Shown here piece by piece: positions 36,459 through 45,633 of a stretch of 64,000 bases of DNA. The position numbers and the translations under genes were made by a program. The notes under the pieces were generated by a model. The model was not told the origin of the DNA. It saw only the letters and a list, made by a program, of their open reading frames with translations, and searched no databases. Numbering within the stretch: position 1 is the stretch's first letter; each line of letters begins with the position of its first letter. Source of the stretch: Lachnospiraceae bacterium (GTDB lineage: Bacteria; Bacillota; Clostridia; Lachnospirales; Lachnospiraceae); contig JAGASK010000049.1 of NCBI GenBank assembly GCA_017621815.1, forward strand, positions 62,001-126,000. The letters run 5' to 3'.

Positions 36459-38099
36459 TTACAAATTATATATGCTGGAATTAATCTGATGCGCAAAGGT
36501 GTCATGTTCCAGGTAGAATTTTGTATAACAGCGGTATGCGGTCCATCTGGAAAAGTTAAAAGTCCGGATGGACATTTTTTTGGGAATACATTCTTTTCCT
36601 GCAGAATTTACGGGTAAATCAGGTTTGTTGTTTCCATAGCTTACCCTTATCATATCGGAAGCATAGCTCTTAAACCACCAGCTGTAAGCCGTGCCGGTAC
36701 CATATCCCAGTTCATCCGCTTTCTCAAAAATAACCGGTGCAGCATCCATGGAAAGTTTTGAAAGATAAGAGTAATCCTTAAAAGCAGTTTGAGAGGAATA
36801 AGTTCCGTTGTCTTTGGCTTTTATTGATTCAGATACGCTTAATCCGCGATCTAAGTTGTACCGGGCTATCCAGTAATCAGGATGAGCAAAGGAAAATATA
36901 AGGTAAAAAACGGTCACAACTATCAGGCAGTATTTGACCAGAGGGAAATTTTGATTATAAATCATAACCATTGCACCTGTCATTAGTAAAAAGATAACCA
37001 GCAGCGCCCATAAAACGAAAATGCGCAGGAAGGTTAAATAATATACCTGAATGTAAAGTATCATCCGGTAAGCGCTGGAGGCAATCATAATATAAGTGCA
37101 AAGGGAAATAAATGTCAGGATTCCCTTTAACAATCTGCTTTCACGGAATCGTTTTACGCAGATAAGGACCAGTGACAGGTTAATGAGGCATACAAATACA
37201 AGCTGGAAAAAACCTTCCCGTGCATAAGAAGCATAAGTATAATCCTCAGGTAAAGTGCCGAAACCGCCGAACAGATATACAATCTGAATATAACAAAATA
37301 TCAGGTAAACGAAGGAAATTATGCCTGTAAAAGTTATGCCAATGGCTGGTTCGGCGGTTCTTTTATCAGGTACTTCTTCCTTAATATTATGTTTGGAAAT
37401 CCGGCACATAATGCTGTAAGAGGCAAAAAAAGCGAAAAAAAATAAAAAGCTGATGCCCCAGACATGGCTGTTGATTTCAAAAGAAAACATATTGCCTATG
37501 ATATTCCCGAATACAGCGTCGGCGCTGCCAAGAAGAAATAAAATTATAAGCAAAAGAGGCAGTGCAATTAAGATTCCGAAAATAATATATTTTCCTTTGC
37601 TTTCCGGTTTTTCTTCTGCCATTTTTTTGTTTTTGCTAAAGGTGGCAAAATCGGAAAAGGGCCTGAAAATATAGCATATGCTGGTGCAGGTTATATTAAT
37701 AATGGCTCCAAGATATTTGGGCAAATCCCATTTTTTATCTTCATACAGGTTATGAAGCATAAGATAAAAGAACAGGAAAAAAATTGCCAGTTTATTAAAA
37801 AATATTAATATCCATGAATCCGTAAGACAGGTAGAAACTCCAAGTAAAAGCAAACTAATTATGATAAATACGGAAAATTTTCTGGCGGTAACTCCTGACT
37901 TTTTCAAATAGCAAAAGAAAAACAAGCAGGTTCCGCCTACGAAAAAAGGGTAGGTAATGCCCGAACCGTTTTTGTATAAAAACAGTGTATAAAAGAACGC
38001 GTAAATAAGGCTTCCTATTCCCATAAACGGGAACAGGGGATTTGCGGTTTTAACCGGTTTTTGTTCGGATGCATTATTGTTAACAGCAACAGGTTCCAT
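36459..38099 (-). CDS. DUF4173-domain membrane protein
   Basis: The 546-residue protein has about 12 hydrophobic segments after a short soluble N-terminus. The DUF4173 region includes LLLIILFLLGSADAVFG, LPEDYTYASYAREGFFQLV and VYYLTFLRIFVLWALL, with a soluble C-terminal tail of about 100 residues (IARYNLDRGLS to the end). Function unknown. It is last in an operon behind an Xre regulator and a DUF2975 protein, an arrangement common in clostridia. The role is therefore likely in membrane signalling or stress, but nothing in the sequence shows it. Confidence 0.82.
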   Translation of the reverse strand: MEPVAVNNNASEQKPVKTANPLFPFMGIGSLIYAFFYTLFLYKNGSGITYPFFVGGTCLFFFCYLKKSGVTARKFSVFIIISLLLLGVSTCLTDSWILIFFNKLAIFFLFFYLMLHNLYEDKKWDLPKYLGAIINITCTSICYIFRPFSDFATFSKNKKMAEEKPESKGKYIIFGILIALPLLLIILFLLGSADAVFGNIIGNMFSFEINSHVWGISFLFFFAFFASYSIMCRISKHNIKEEVPDKRTAEPAIGITFTGIISFVYLIFCYIQIVYLFGGFGTLPEDYTYASYAREGFFQLVFVCLINLSLVLICVKRFRESRLLKGILTFISLCTYIMIASSAYRMILYIQVYYLTFLRIFVLWALLVIFLLMTGAMVMIYNQNFPLVKYCLIVVTVFYLIFSFAHPDYWIARYNLDRGLSVSESIKAKDNGTYSSQTAFKDYSYLSKLSMDAAPVIFEKADELGYGTGTAYSWWFKSYASDMIRVSYGNNKPDLPVNSAGKECIPKKMSIRTFNFSRWTAYRCYTKFYLEHDTFAHQINSSIYNL

Positions 38100-38115
38100 A
38101 AATAATTCCTCCTTC

Positions 38116-38337
38116 TTAATGGGTTTCTTCTGAATCGTCTACATATTCCAGAATATCTCCGGGCTGGCAGTGCAGGGCTTTGCAAATGGCATCCAGAGTA
38201 GAAAATCTGACAGCCTTTGCTTTGTTGTTTTTCAGTATGGAAAGGTTGGCAAGGGTAATATCCACTTCGTTTGCAAGTTCGGTCAGTCCCTTTTTTTGCT
38301 TGGCCATTTCCACATCAAGGTTTATTTTAATCGCCAT
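38116..38337 (-). CDS. Small Xre-family regulator (YozG-like)
   Basis: The 73-residue protein is one helix-turn-helix domain: INLDVEMAKQKKGLTELANE, VDITLANLSILKNNKAKAVR, CKALHCQPGDILEYV. This is the YozG/HTH_26 type that accompanies DUF2975 proteins. It lies 16 nt before the DUF4173 gene and 19 nt after the DUF2975 gene, all on the minus strand, so the three form an operon. It is the probable controller of that operon through the palindromic site at 38879-38892. AGGAGG precedes the ATG. Confidence 0.92.
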   Translation of the reverse strand: MAIKINLDVEMAKQKKGLTELANEVDITLANLSILKNNKAKAVRFSTLDAICKALHCQPGDILEYVDDSEETH

Positions 38338-38356
38338 GAATATCCTCCTTATCAGA

Positions 38357-38803
38357 CTATATAGTCAGGTCATTCTCCAGTTTGTAGGTAACAGCTTTTT
38401 CAAATACCCGGGAAAGCACCTTGCTGAATAATCCTGCAATGATAAAAACAAGGATTACTACGACAACAGCAGGTGTCAGATATAAGAAAAGCCTGCAGCA
38501 GGTAATAATCGCAATAAAAAAGCTGTAGGTTCCCATTTTACGGAGGCTGTTTACATTTTCCATGATAAAGCAGTTGTCATCCAGTACGGTTTTGAACATT
38601 TTACGCAGCTCATAAATAATCAGCACTGCAAAAATACCGGACAGCATGAATATAAGGGAAAGTTCCCAGACATTTTCCGCAAAGTAAGTATTATAGTTTC
38701 CATAGAATTTAATAATAAAGGGGACACATGCGGTGGTTATAACGCCGGCATAAAACATAAAATCAAGGATTCCCTTGGTGAATACTGTTAATCGGTCCTT
38801 CAT
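38357..38803 (-). CDS. DUF2975-domain membrane protein
   Basis: The 148-residue protein has four membrane segments in the DUF2975 pattern: GILDFMFYAGVITTACVPF, LSLIFMLSGIFAVLIIYELR followed by KMFKTVLDDNCFIMENVNSL, then two C-terminal helices ending VFIIAGLFSKVLSRVFE. The conserved hydrophilic linker between helices 2 and 3 is present. It is first in the operon with the small Xre regulator and the DUF4173 protein. In other bacteria DUF2975 proteins are thought to sequester or tune their Xre partner; that is inference here. Confidence 0.88.
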   Translation of the reverse strand: MKDRLTVFTKGILDFMFYAGVITTACVPFIIKFYGNYNTYFAENVWELSLIFMLSGIFAVLIIYELRKMFKTVLDDNCFIMENVNSLRKMGTYSFFIAIITCCRLFLYLTPAVVVVILVFIIAGLFSKVLSRVFEKAVTYKLENDLTI

Positions 38804-38851
38804 ATTTTCGTTTCCTCCTGTTTCTTTTTGTTACTTTCTGTGTTTGATAGC

Positions 38852-38892
38852 AATATAACACTGTCAGAATTGATTGTCAATAAATATTTATT
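38852..38892 (-). promoter_or_regulatory. Promoter and operator of the DUF2975/Xre/DUF4173 operon
   Basis: On the minus strand TTGACA (38880-38875) and TATATT (38857-38852) are 17 bp apart. A perfect 14-bp palindrome AATAAATATTTATT (38879-38892) overlaps the -35, with a similar CAATAAATTTTTATT at about 38899-38913. This suits autorepression by the Xre protein. The 313-bp gap also holds, on the plus strand, an extended -10 (TG-T-TATACT, 39045-39053) for the DUF1538 gene, without a clear -35. Confidence 0.65.
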
Positions 38893-39116
38893 GAAAAACA
38901 ATAAATTTTTATTAAATGTCAATAATAATGGACTGCATTGTATATGAAAAGACGGAATGGAAGAGGATTTATTATAAAGATATTGTTAAAAAAATTAAAT
39001 TTTGCAAAAACTTTTCAAATTGTCTTAATATCAGAAAATTTTTATGTTATACTGATATTTGTTAACATATTATTTATTATGAATCATTTTGATACATAGA
39101 AAGGCGTCTGATATTA

Positions 39117-40646
39117 TTGCAGCTGAACAGATCTAAATTTAAAGAAAAATTAAAAGAAACTCTAAAAGCGGTGTTTCCGATTATAGCAATTGTACTTCTT
39201 TTGTGCTTTACAATTGCTCCTATTTCACCAAGCATCTTATTGGCATTTTTGATAGGTGCAGTGTTACTGATAGTGGGAATGCTGCTTTTTTCAATTGGCG
39301 CGGAATTATCCATGACTCCTATGGGTGAGCGGGTCGGTACGACTATGACAAAAAGTAAAAATTTGTTTGTCATGATACTGGTCAGTTTTACCTTAGGTTT
39401 TATAATTACGATTTCAGAACCGGATTTGCAGGTGCTTGCGCAGCAGGTTCCTTCAGTGCCTAACATGGTTTTAATTCTGGCAGTGGCGGCAGGAGTAGGT
39501 TGTTTTCTGGTAATAGCGCTTCTTCGTATGCTGTTTGGAGTTGCACTTTCTCATTTGCTGCTTGTTTTTTATGCGGTTGTATTTATTCTGGCATATTTTG
39601 TTCCGGAGGATTTTCTTTCCGTAGCTTTTGACTCGGGAGGCGTTACTACCGGACCTATGACGGTTCCGTTTATCATGGCTCTCGGTGTAGGTATTTCTGC
39701 AATCCGAAGCGATAAACATGCGGCGGACGACAGCTTTGGTCTGGTTTCTCTTTGTTCTATCGGACCTATTATTGCAGTGCTTATATTGGGAATGATATAT
39801 CATCCGGAAAGTGCAGACTACGTTCCGCAATCCATACCGTATATTGAAAATTCTGTAGAATTGTGGGGATTGTTTTCAGAAGGATTTCCCACTTATATCA
39901 GGGAAATGGCGGTTTCTTTGCTCCCTATTATATTGTTTTTCGGAATTTTTCAGTTAATTTCAAGAGATATCAAGAAGAAAGCATTAATAAAAATTATTAT
40001 TGGTCTTGTTTATACATATGTGGGGCTTGTGTTGTTTTTAACCGGAGTGAATGTAGGATTTATGCCTGCCGGTAATTATCTCGGACAGGTAATTGCAGGA
40101 CTGCCTTATGCCTGGATTATTGTTCCCATTGGTATGATTATCGGTTATTTTATTGTTCTTGCGGAGCCTGCGGTATTTGTGCTGACTAAGCAGGTAGAGG
40201 AAATAACTTCCGGCGCTATTTCGGCAAAAGCCATGGGAACCAGTCTATCCATTGGTGTATCGGTTTCTATCGGTCTTGCCATGATTAGAGTTTTAACCGG
40301 CATTTCCATTATGTGGTTCGTTGTTCCGGGATATGCCATTGCACTTTTGCTGACCTTTTTTGTTCCTAAAATTTTTACAGCTATTGCGTTTGACTCCGGT
40401 GGTGTGGCTTCCGGCCCTATGACAGCTACTTTTCTTCTGCCCTTTGCTATGGGTGCCTGCAGTGCGGTGGGAGGAAATATTGTTACAGATGCTTTCGGTG
40501 TAGTTGCCATGGTAGCCATGACACCGCTTATTACTATTCAGGTGCTTGGGCTGATTTACAGGCTGAAAGCAGAGCGTCTGCAGAAAGAAGCTGTGGGCGG
40601 ATTGTCCATTGATATGTATGGAGATATGGAAATTATTGAATTATAG
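39117..40646 (+). CDS. DUF1538-domain membrane protein (internally duplicated)
   Basis: The 509-residue protein is two tandem copies of a membrane domain. Each copy carries an FDSGG-x-x-x-GPMT signature: FDSGGVTTGPMTVPFIMALG in the first half and FDSGGVASGPMTATFLLPFA in the second. DUF1538 proteins are multi-pass and possibly transporters; the duplicated re-entrant-like signature supports a transport role (inference). Start is TTG 39117 (LQLNRSKFKEKLKETL), with AAAGG about 12 nt before; no better in-frame start exists. The next gene encodes a tandem P-II-like protein. Confidence 0.82.
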   Translation: MQLNRSKFKEKLKETLKAVFPIIAIVLLLCFTIAPISPSILLAFLIGAVLLIVGMLLFSIGAELSMTPMGERVGTTMTKSKNLFVMILVSFTLGFIITISEPDLQVLAQQVPSVPNMVLILAVAAGVGCFLVIALLRMLFGVALSHLLLVFYAVVFILAYFVPEDFLSVAFDSGGVTTGPMTVPFIMALGVGISAIRSDKHAADDSFGLVSLCSIGPIIAVLILGMIYHPESADYVPQSIPYIENSVELWGLFSEGFPTYIREMAVSLLPIILFFGIFQLISRDIKKKALIKIIIGLVYTYVGLVLFLTGVNVGFMPAGNYLGQVIAGLPYAWIIVPIGMIIGYFIVLAEPAVFVLTKQVEEITSGAISAKAMGTSLSIGVSVSIGLAMIRVLTGISIMWFVVPGYAIALLLTFFVPKIFTAIAFDSGGVASGPMTATFLLPFAMGACSAVGGNIVTDAFGVVAMVAMTPLITIQVLGLIYRLKAERLQKEAVGGLSIDMYGDMEIIEL

Positions 40647-40661
40647 AAACAGAGGTGCTGT

Positions 40662-41339
40662 ATGGGTAAATTGTGTTTGATGACTACTATTATCAACAGG
40701 AATCAGAGTAAGAAGTATCTTAATCTGTATAAAGAAGAAAACATACAGGTAATGTTTTTGACGCTTGGAGAAGGAACTGCTTCGGGGGCGGTATTGGATT
40801 ATCTCGGTCTGGAAGCGACGGAAAAGGCGGTAATCTTTACCGTCCTTGAAGAAAGCAGCTTTGGAAAGGTGAAGAAAGATTTGCAAAAGAAGCTGCAGAT
40901 TGATGCGCCGGGAGGCGGTATTGCGTTTATTATTCCGTTAAGCAGTATCGGAGGGAAGAAAACCTTACAGTTTTTAACAGCAAGTCAGGAGTTCCAAAAG
41001 GAGGAGGAATCGGTTTTGAAGGATACAGTTTATGAACTCATTATTGTGATTGCCAATCAGGGATACATAGAGCTTGTAATGGATGCCGCCAGAGGAGCGG
41101 GAGCTTACGGCGGTACAGTGATTCATGCCAAGGGAACAGGTATGGAGCAGGCGGAGAAGTTCATGGGAGTTTCCCTTGCTGCAGAAAAGGAAATGATTTT
41201 CATTGTAGCTAAGAAGGAACAAAAAAATGCAATTATGAAGGCTGTTATGGAACAGGCAGGGCTTGAATCCAAAGCGAAGTCGATTGTTTTTTCCCTGCCT
41301 GTGACAGATACAGCGGGCTTAAGGCTGTTAGAAGATTAA
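40662..41339 (+). CDS. Tandem P-II-like signalling protein
   Basis: A 225-residue protein made of two P-II-type ferredoxin-like halves. The second half has clear P-II features: ELIIVIANQGYIELVMDAAR, GAGAYGGTVIHAKGTG (T-loop and nucleotide region), EKFMGVSLAAEKEMIFIVAK. The first half (KLCLMTTIINRNQSKKYLNL to about 110) is more diverged. P-II proteins bind ATP/ADP and a metabolite and gate transporters or enzymes. It lies 15 nt after the DUF1538 gene, so it likely regulates that membrane protein. A ribosome site GAGGTG precedes the ATG. Confidence 0.8.
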   Translation: MGKLCLMTTIINRNQSKKYLNLYKEENIQVMFLTLGEGTASGAVLDYLGLEATEKAVIFTVLEESSFGKVKKDLQKKLQIDAPGGGIAFIIPLSSIGGKKTLQFLTASQEFQKEEESVLKDTVYELIIVIANQGYIELVMDAARGAGAYGGTVIHAKGTGMEQAEKFMGVSLAAEKEMIFIVAKKEQKNAIMKAVMEQAGLESKAKSIVFSLPVTDTAGLRLLED

Positions 41340-41347
41340 CTATAAGT

Positions 41348-42106
41348 CTACAGATTAATCAGCAGTCCTACAGGACAATGGTCAGAGCCTAATACATCCT
41401 TGTAAATTAAAGCATCGGATAAGGAATCCTTCAGGGATTCGGATACTAAAAAGTAGTCAATACGCCATCCGGCATTCTTTTCTCTGGCATGGAAGCGATA
41501 GGACCACCAGGAATAGATGCCTTCCAAATCAGGATAGAAGCAGCGGAAGGTATCAATAAAGCCTGCATTAATGAGAGCCGTAAACTTATCTCGTTCTTCA
41601 TCTGTAAATCCGGCGTTTTTGCGGTTAGTTTTGGGATTTTTTAAGTCAATTTCCTTGTGTGCTACGTTTAAGTCACCGCAGAAAATGACGGGCTTGGACT
41701 TTTCCAGATTTTTCAGGTATGCAAGAAAATCATCCTCCCACTCCATACGGTAAGAGAGTCTTTTCAGTTCATCCTGAGAGTTGGGCGTATATACTGTTAC
41801 CATGTAATAATTTTCAAATTCAAGTGTAATAACACGGCCTTCATGGTCGTGTTTTTCTATTCCTAATCCATAAGCAACGGAAAGAGGTTCTTCTTTTGTA
41901 AAAACAGCGGTTCCGGAATAGCCTTTTTTCTCAGCATAATTCCAGTACTGGTGGTAGCCGGGTAAATCCAGGGAAATCTGGCCGTCCTGAAGCTTGGACT
42001 CCTGGATGCAGAAGATGTCGGCATCTTCCTCCTTTAAAAAATCTAAAAAGCCTTTTCCCATGCAGGCGCGCAATCCGTTTACATTCCAGGAAATTAATTT
42101 TTTCAT
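41348..42106 (-). CDS. Exodeoxyribonuclease III (AP endonuclease)
   Basis: The 252-residue ExoA/XthA-family enzyme repairs abasic sites. Motifs: [18 protein letters not shown] (metal Glu), VTVYTPNSQ (Tyr), [20 protein letters not shown] (Asp-x-Asn catalytic pair), YSWWSYRF and the final SDHCPVGL (Asp-His). Length is normal for the exodeoxyribonuclease III family. It stands alone, convergent with the P-II gene 8 nt away, so the two 3' ends nearly touch with no obvious terminator between them. Confidence 0.95.
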   Translation of the reverse strand: MKKLISWNVNGLRACMGKGFLDFLKEEDADIFCIQESKLQDGQISLDLPGYHQYWNYAEKKGYSGTAVFTKEEPLSVAYGLGIEKHDHEGRVITLEFENYYMVTVYTPNSQDELKRLSYRMEWEDDFLAYLKNLEKSKPVIFCGDLNVAHKEIDLKNPKTNRKNAGFTDEERDKFTALINAGFIDTFRCFYPDLEGIYSWWSYRFHAREKNAGWRIDYFLVSESLKDSLSDALIYKDVLGSDHCPVGLLINL

Positions 42107-42179
42107 AATCTATATCACCTTTCCATCTATCAATATCTGTATTATACTATAAGCTTTTTTAAAAATACAGAGTACAGCC

Positions 42180-43274
42180 CTATTCATCATAAATGTCAAC
42201 CTTAATCCTGTCTTCATAAGGCTTAATTAATTCATTTACAACCTCATAGGAAAAATCCCTTGTGTCATCAATAATTTGTTTATAATTGTCTTTTGTTACC
42301 CTGTGTGTATCTTCAATCAAGCTGCTGCAGATATATTCATTGATTTCCGGTGAAAAATGAAGAAGGTCCATATAATTTTCCAGGTTGGTAACAACTTCCC
42401 GGTCATTCAAAAAGTAATATAATTCTACATTTTCATAAGAAAGAAGCTTTTCCATAGCGGTTTCCATATTGTAGAGGTAGCTTTCGGTATCTCCGTTTCT
42501 GTATATATTGTCCCACCAGAGCATGGAATAGGGAGGAATGGAAATTTTAAAATACGTATCAGGATGTACTTCTATTTCCTTTGTTAAGAGAGCAATATTT
42601 CCCTCCAGATTTTCCTGATAATAATCGGCAGCTTTCATTTCATTAATGGAGAGCTTTCTGATATAAAGCCCCAGTATCATGTCCGAATTAAAGCTTTTCC
42701 ATTGTGCCCAGTTATAGGAATTGCCTTCATCATAATCACCTATCAGAGATTGGGCAATGAGATAAGGTATTTTCTCAAAAATAACGTCTTTGTTCAGAAG
42801 ATATTCAATATCATTCAGGTAATTGTCATCATACAGGTACATGGGACAGCCTGTGCTTTCAAAGGTGGTAACAGGATCTGCGGATAAAGCAGAAGGGTCA
42901 AGGTTATAAAACACATATTTGATATCATGTTCTTGGAAAGCAATATCCAGAAGATAGCAAAGGTCGGCAGTGGCGCCGTAGGAACGGATTGCTTTAATGG
43001 AAGTGCAGTTAAAGCCCTCATCAAACCATCTGTTGTTATAGTTTTCCGATACGGAGGAACCGGCAATAACACTGTCATAATCAAAGTTTTTAAGGGAGCC
43101 GACACATTGGTATTCTTTATCTGTAAGTACCGCTTTCAGGCCGGGCAGGGGCTTGTGATACTGAAAAAAGGGGTCAAACAGTACCACCAGCGCAATGCAC
43201 AGTATAAGAAGCAGGCATACACCCGTAAAAAAATGTTTTAAAAATTTCCGAATCATAAAATCAGTCTTCCTCAT
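42180..43274 (-). CDS. SGNH-hydrolase-like protein, partner of MBOAT acyltransferase
   Basis: The 364-residue protein has one N-terminal membrane anchor (about 13-33) and an extracytoplasmic domain beginning near residue 60. DSVIAGSSVSENY resembles the GDS/GSS nucleophile block of SGNH/AlgX/DltD-like proteins, and FYNLDPSALSAD and the late LLHFSPEIN (His) fit the same fold. It is encoded 3 nt after the MBOAT gene, the pairing used to acylate surface polymers. No alginate or dlt genes are near. Substrate polymer unknown; assignment rests mainly on context. Confidence 0.65.
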   Translation of the reverse strand: MRKTDFMIRKFLKHFFTGVCLLLILCIALVVLFDPFFQYHKPLPGLKAVLTDKEYQCVGSLKNFDYDSVIAGSSVSENYNNRWFDEGFNCTSIKAIRSYGATADLCYLLDIAFQEHDIKYVFYNLDPSALSADPVTTFESTGCPMYLYDDNYLNDIEYLLNKDVIFEKIPYLIAQSLIGDYDEGNSYNWAQWKSFNSDMILGLYIRKLSINEMKAADYYQENLEGNIALLTKEIEVHPDTYFKISIPPYSMLWWDNIYRNGDTESYLYNMETAMEKLLSYENVELYYFLNDREVVTNLENYMDLLHFSPEINEYICSSLIEDTHRVTKDNYKQIIDDTRDFSYEVVNELIKPYEDRIKVDIYDE

Positions 43275-43276
43275 AG

Positions 43277-44773
43277 CTAAAAATTAAAGTAAATAAAGGT
43301 ACTTACCTGTGAAAAGGAAATAATGCACCATACAAATAGAATGATAACAGAAAAACAAAGCTTTGTATTGAAAGGATGTTCATTTACAATCTGCAGTGCA
43401 TTTTTCCTGCTGATAATAAAAGCACTTATCATTAATAAAAGTATCAATAATGCCAGGTAAGCATAACTTAACAAAGCGGGATTTGCCAGATTAATTACCT
43501 GCTTTATCATATAAAATTCAGGAATATCCAGCATAGCTGCTATTTTGAAAATGTAGCCTGTTTCTTTAAAAGCAAAGATGTTTTTGAACATCTGAAATGC
43601 ATCTGCCATTGAGCTGCTTCGGAAGAAGAACAGGGACAGGTTAAAAAATGTGAAAGTAAAAAACCATCCCAGCCACCTTGGAATGTATAGTTTGGCAGGA
43701 ACCTTATCGTTACTGCCTTTTATACCTACAATTCCCAGATTATCCCAAATAACCAGGAGTCCCTGCATGGTGCCCCAGGCAACATAGGTCCAGTTGGCGC
43801 CGTGCCACAGTCCGCTTAAAAAGAATACCATGAAAGTATTAAAAATAGTTCTGAATTTCCCTTTGCGGCTTCCCCCTAAGGGAATATATACATATTGGAT
43901 AAAAAATCTGGACAGGGTAATATGCCATCTCTGCCATAGTTCCTTAACGGAACATGCCTTATAAGGTGAGTTGAAATTTACAGGCAGTTCAATGTTAAAC
44001 ATTTTGCCAAGACCCATGGCCATGTCGCTGTAGCCGCTGAAATCAAAATAAATCTGGAAGGTATATGCCAGAATAACAAGCAGTGTGGAAGGAGTGTCCA
44101 GGAATGCCGTCTGTTCAAAACCATAATTTACGGGAAGAGCCAGAACATCCGCAAGCAGCACCTTTTTGCTTAAGCCTATGGTGAACAGGACAATGCCCCT
44201 GGAAAAGTTATTCCCATTGAAACTGCGGTTTGAAATATCTTCAAACTGAGGAATCATTTCCTTATATAAAACAATGGGGCCCGCAATCAGCTGAGGGAAA
44301 AAGGTTACGAAGGTAATATAATTGGCAAAGGAATAATGCTCCGCCCTGCCAAGGCACCTGTCCACAATAAAGGAAATCTGCTGGAAGGTAAAAAAGCTTA
44401 TTCCAAGGGGCAGCAGAATATGTTTTAAATTGAAGCCGGTATGAAATACGGCATTAATATTTTCAAAAAAGAAATCGTAATATTTAAAATAAAATAGAAA
44501 TCCCAGATTGAATAAAAGTCCGGCAATTAATCCGATATGGGCAGTTGTTTTTGTTTTGGAAAATTTCATGAGATAGCTTAACAGATAATTTCCTAAAATG
44601 CTGACAACAATAATGGCAAGATAGTACAGATTAAAATAGCCGTAAAACCACAGGGACATTCCGGCCAGAAAGTACTTGGCTGCCTGATAAGCCTTTTTGT
44701 AATTTAAGAAATACCAGCCAAGTAAAGCAATAGGTAAGAATATAAAGATAAATATATAGGAATTAAAAAGCAT
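43277..44773 (-). CDS. MBOAT-family O-acyltransferase (AlgI/DltB-like)
   Basis: The 498-residue multi-pass protein has MBOAT marks: LFNSYIFIFIFLPIALLGWY start, LPLGISFFTFQQISFIVD, FPQLIAGPIV, the ELWQRWHITLSRFFIQYVYI block and catalytic His in FFLSGLWHGANWTYVAW. It passes acetyl or another acyl group across the membrane to the SGNH-like partner encoded next. Common targets are exopolysaccharide, peptidoglycan or teichoic acid. Absence of dltA/dltC argues against D-alanylation. It is divergent from the DUF4358 gene. Confidence 0.9.
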   Translation of the reverse strand: MLFNSYIFIFIFLPIALLGWYFLNYKKAYQAAKYFLAGMSLWFYGYFNLYYLAIIVVSILGNYLLSYLMKFSKTKTTAHIGLIAGLLFNLGFLFYFKYYDFFFENINAVFHTGFNLKHILLPLGISFFTFQQISFIVDRCLGRAEHYSFANYITFVTFFPQLIAGPIVLYKEMIPQFEDISNRSFNGNNFSRGIVLFTIGLSKKVLLADVLALPVNYGFEQTAFLDTPSTLLVILAYTFQIYFDFSGYSDMAMGLGKMFNIELPVNFNSPYKACSVKELWQRWHITLSRFFIQYVYIPLGGSRKGKFRTIFNTFMVFFLSGLWHGANWTYVAWGTMQGLLVIWDNLGIVGIKGSNDKVPAKLYIPRWLGWFFTFTFFNLSLFFFRSSSMADAFQMFKNIFAFKETGYIFKIAAMLDIPEFYMIKQVINLANPALLSYAYLALLILLLMISAFIISRKNALQIVNEHPFNTKLCFSVIILFVWCIISFSQVSTFIYFNF

Positions 44774-44911
44774 AATTTTTCCTCTGCTGTCTTTAAATAG
44801 TAAAATTCATTTTTATAGTATAGCATGTACAGGCATAATTTGTCTAATGTATGGAAATACTTAGAAGTATAAACAGGTTTTAGTGCAGGATTTTGCATGA
44901 CAGGAGGAAAA

Positions 44912-45565
44912 ATGGGAAGGAAAAAAAGAAGTTTTTTATTTATTTCATGTATTGTATTTTCAGGCGCTGTTTGGTTTTTAAACGGATGCGGCAAAGGGCA
45001 GCCGGATAATTCCGATTACAGCGGAAGAGCTTATGTGAATGAAAGCGGCAGTAAAGAGGATGATGCGGTAAATACTCTGCAGGTAGGCAGTAAATACAGA
45101 ATTGTTACACCAATGATGGAATTAAAGGAAGCCGTGGTTGATATTCTCGGAGATAATTACTGGCCTGATGCACTGCTTTCTGATGAGGAACTGGCTGAGC
45201 GCACCGGTATATCGGCAAGTATGTATGATAATTTTATGGCGGAATATCAGCATTCAGAAGCCGGAATTGATATGATGATTATTGTGGAAGCCAGGGAAGA
45301 TTCTGTCGCTGATGTGGAGAGATATTTAAATGAATACCGGGAACTGCTTCTGAAAATATATGAAAACCAGCCTCAGAATAAAGCGAAGGTTTTTGCTTCC
45401 CGCATAGAAACCATTGAAGATTATGTATGTTATGTACAGTTGGGAGCGGACATTACAGGTTTGGAAAAACAGGGAGAGGATGAAATGATTGCTTATTGCC
45501 AGCAGGAGAATGAAAGAGCTCTTGATGTTATTGAGAAGAATATTTTAGATAAGGAAGAAGAGTAA
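44912..45565 (+). CDS. DUF4358-domain lipoprotein
   Basis: The 217-residue product starts with a lipoprotein signal (basic GRKKR, hydrophobic core, lipobox LNGC with Cys26). The DUF4358 region begins near LKEAVVDILGDNYWPDALL, includes GIDMMIIVEAREDSVADVER and continues to ETIEDYVCYVQLGAD, then an acidic tail. Such proteins are small clostridial surface lipoproteins of unknown role. ATG 44912 follows AGGAGG; the in-frame ATG 44897 lies before that site. No partner gene is evident; the divergent neighbour is the MBOAT operon. Confidence 0.85.
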   Translation: MGRKKRSFLFISCIVFSGAVWFLNGCGKGQPDNSDYSGRAYVNESGSKEDDAVNTLQVGSKYRIVTPMMELKEAVVDILGDNYWPDALLSDEELAERTGISASMYDNFMAEYQHSEAGIDMMIIVEAREDSVADVERYLNEYRELLLKIYENQPQNKAKVFASRIETIEDYVCYVQLGADITGLEKQGEDEMIAYCQQENERALDVIEKNILDKEEE

Positions 45566-45568
45566 TAG

Positions 45569-45617
45569 AAAAACAGCCTCAGGGAAAAAGATATTATTTC
45601 TCTCCGGGGCTGTTTTT
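45569..45617. terminator. Bidirectional terminator between DUF4358 gene and murG
   Basis: AAAAACAGCC (45569-45578) pairs with GGCTGTTTTT (45608-45617), with A and T tracts inside the stem suited to both strands. Confidence 0.8.
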
Positions 45618-45633
45618 CATTATAATGAATCAA

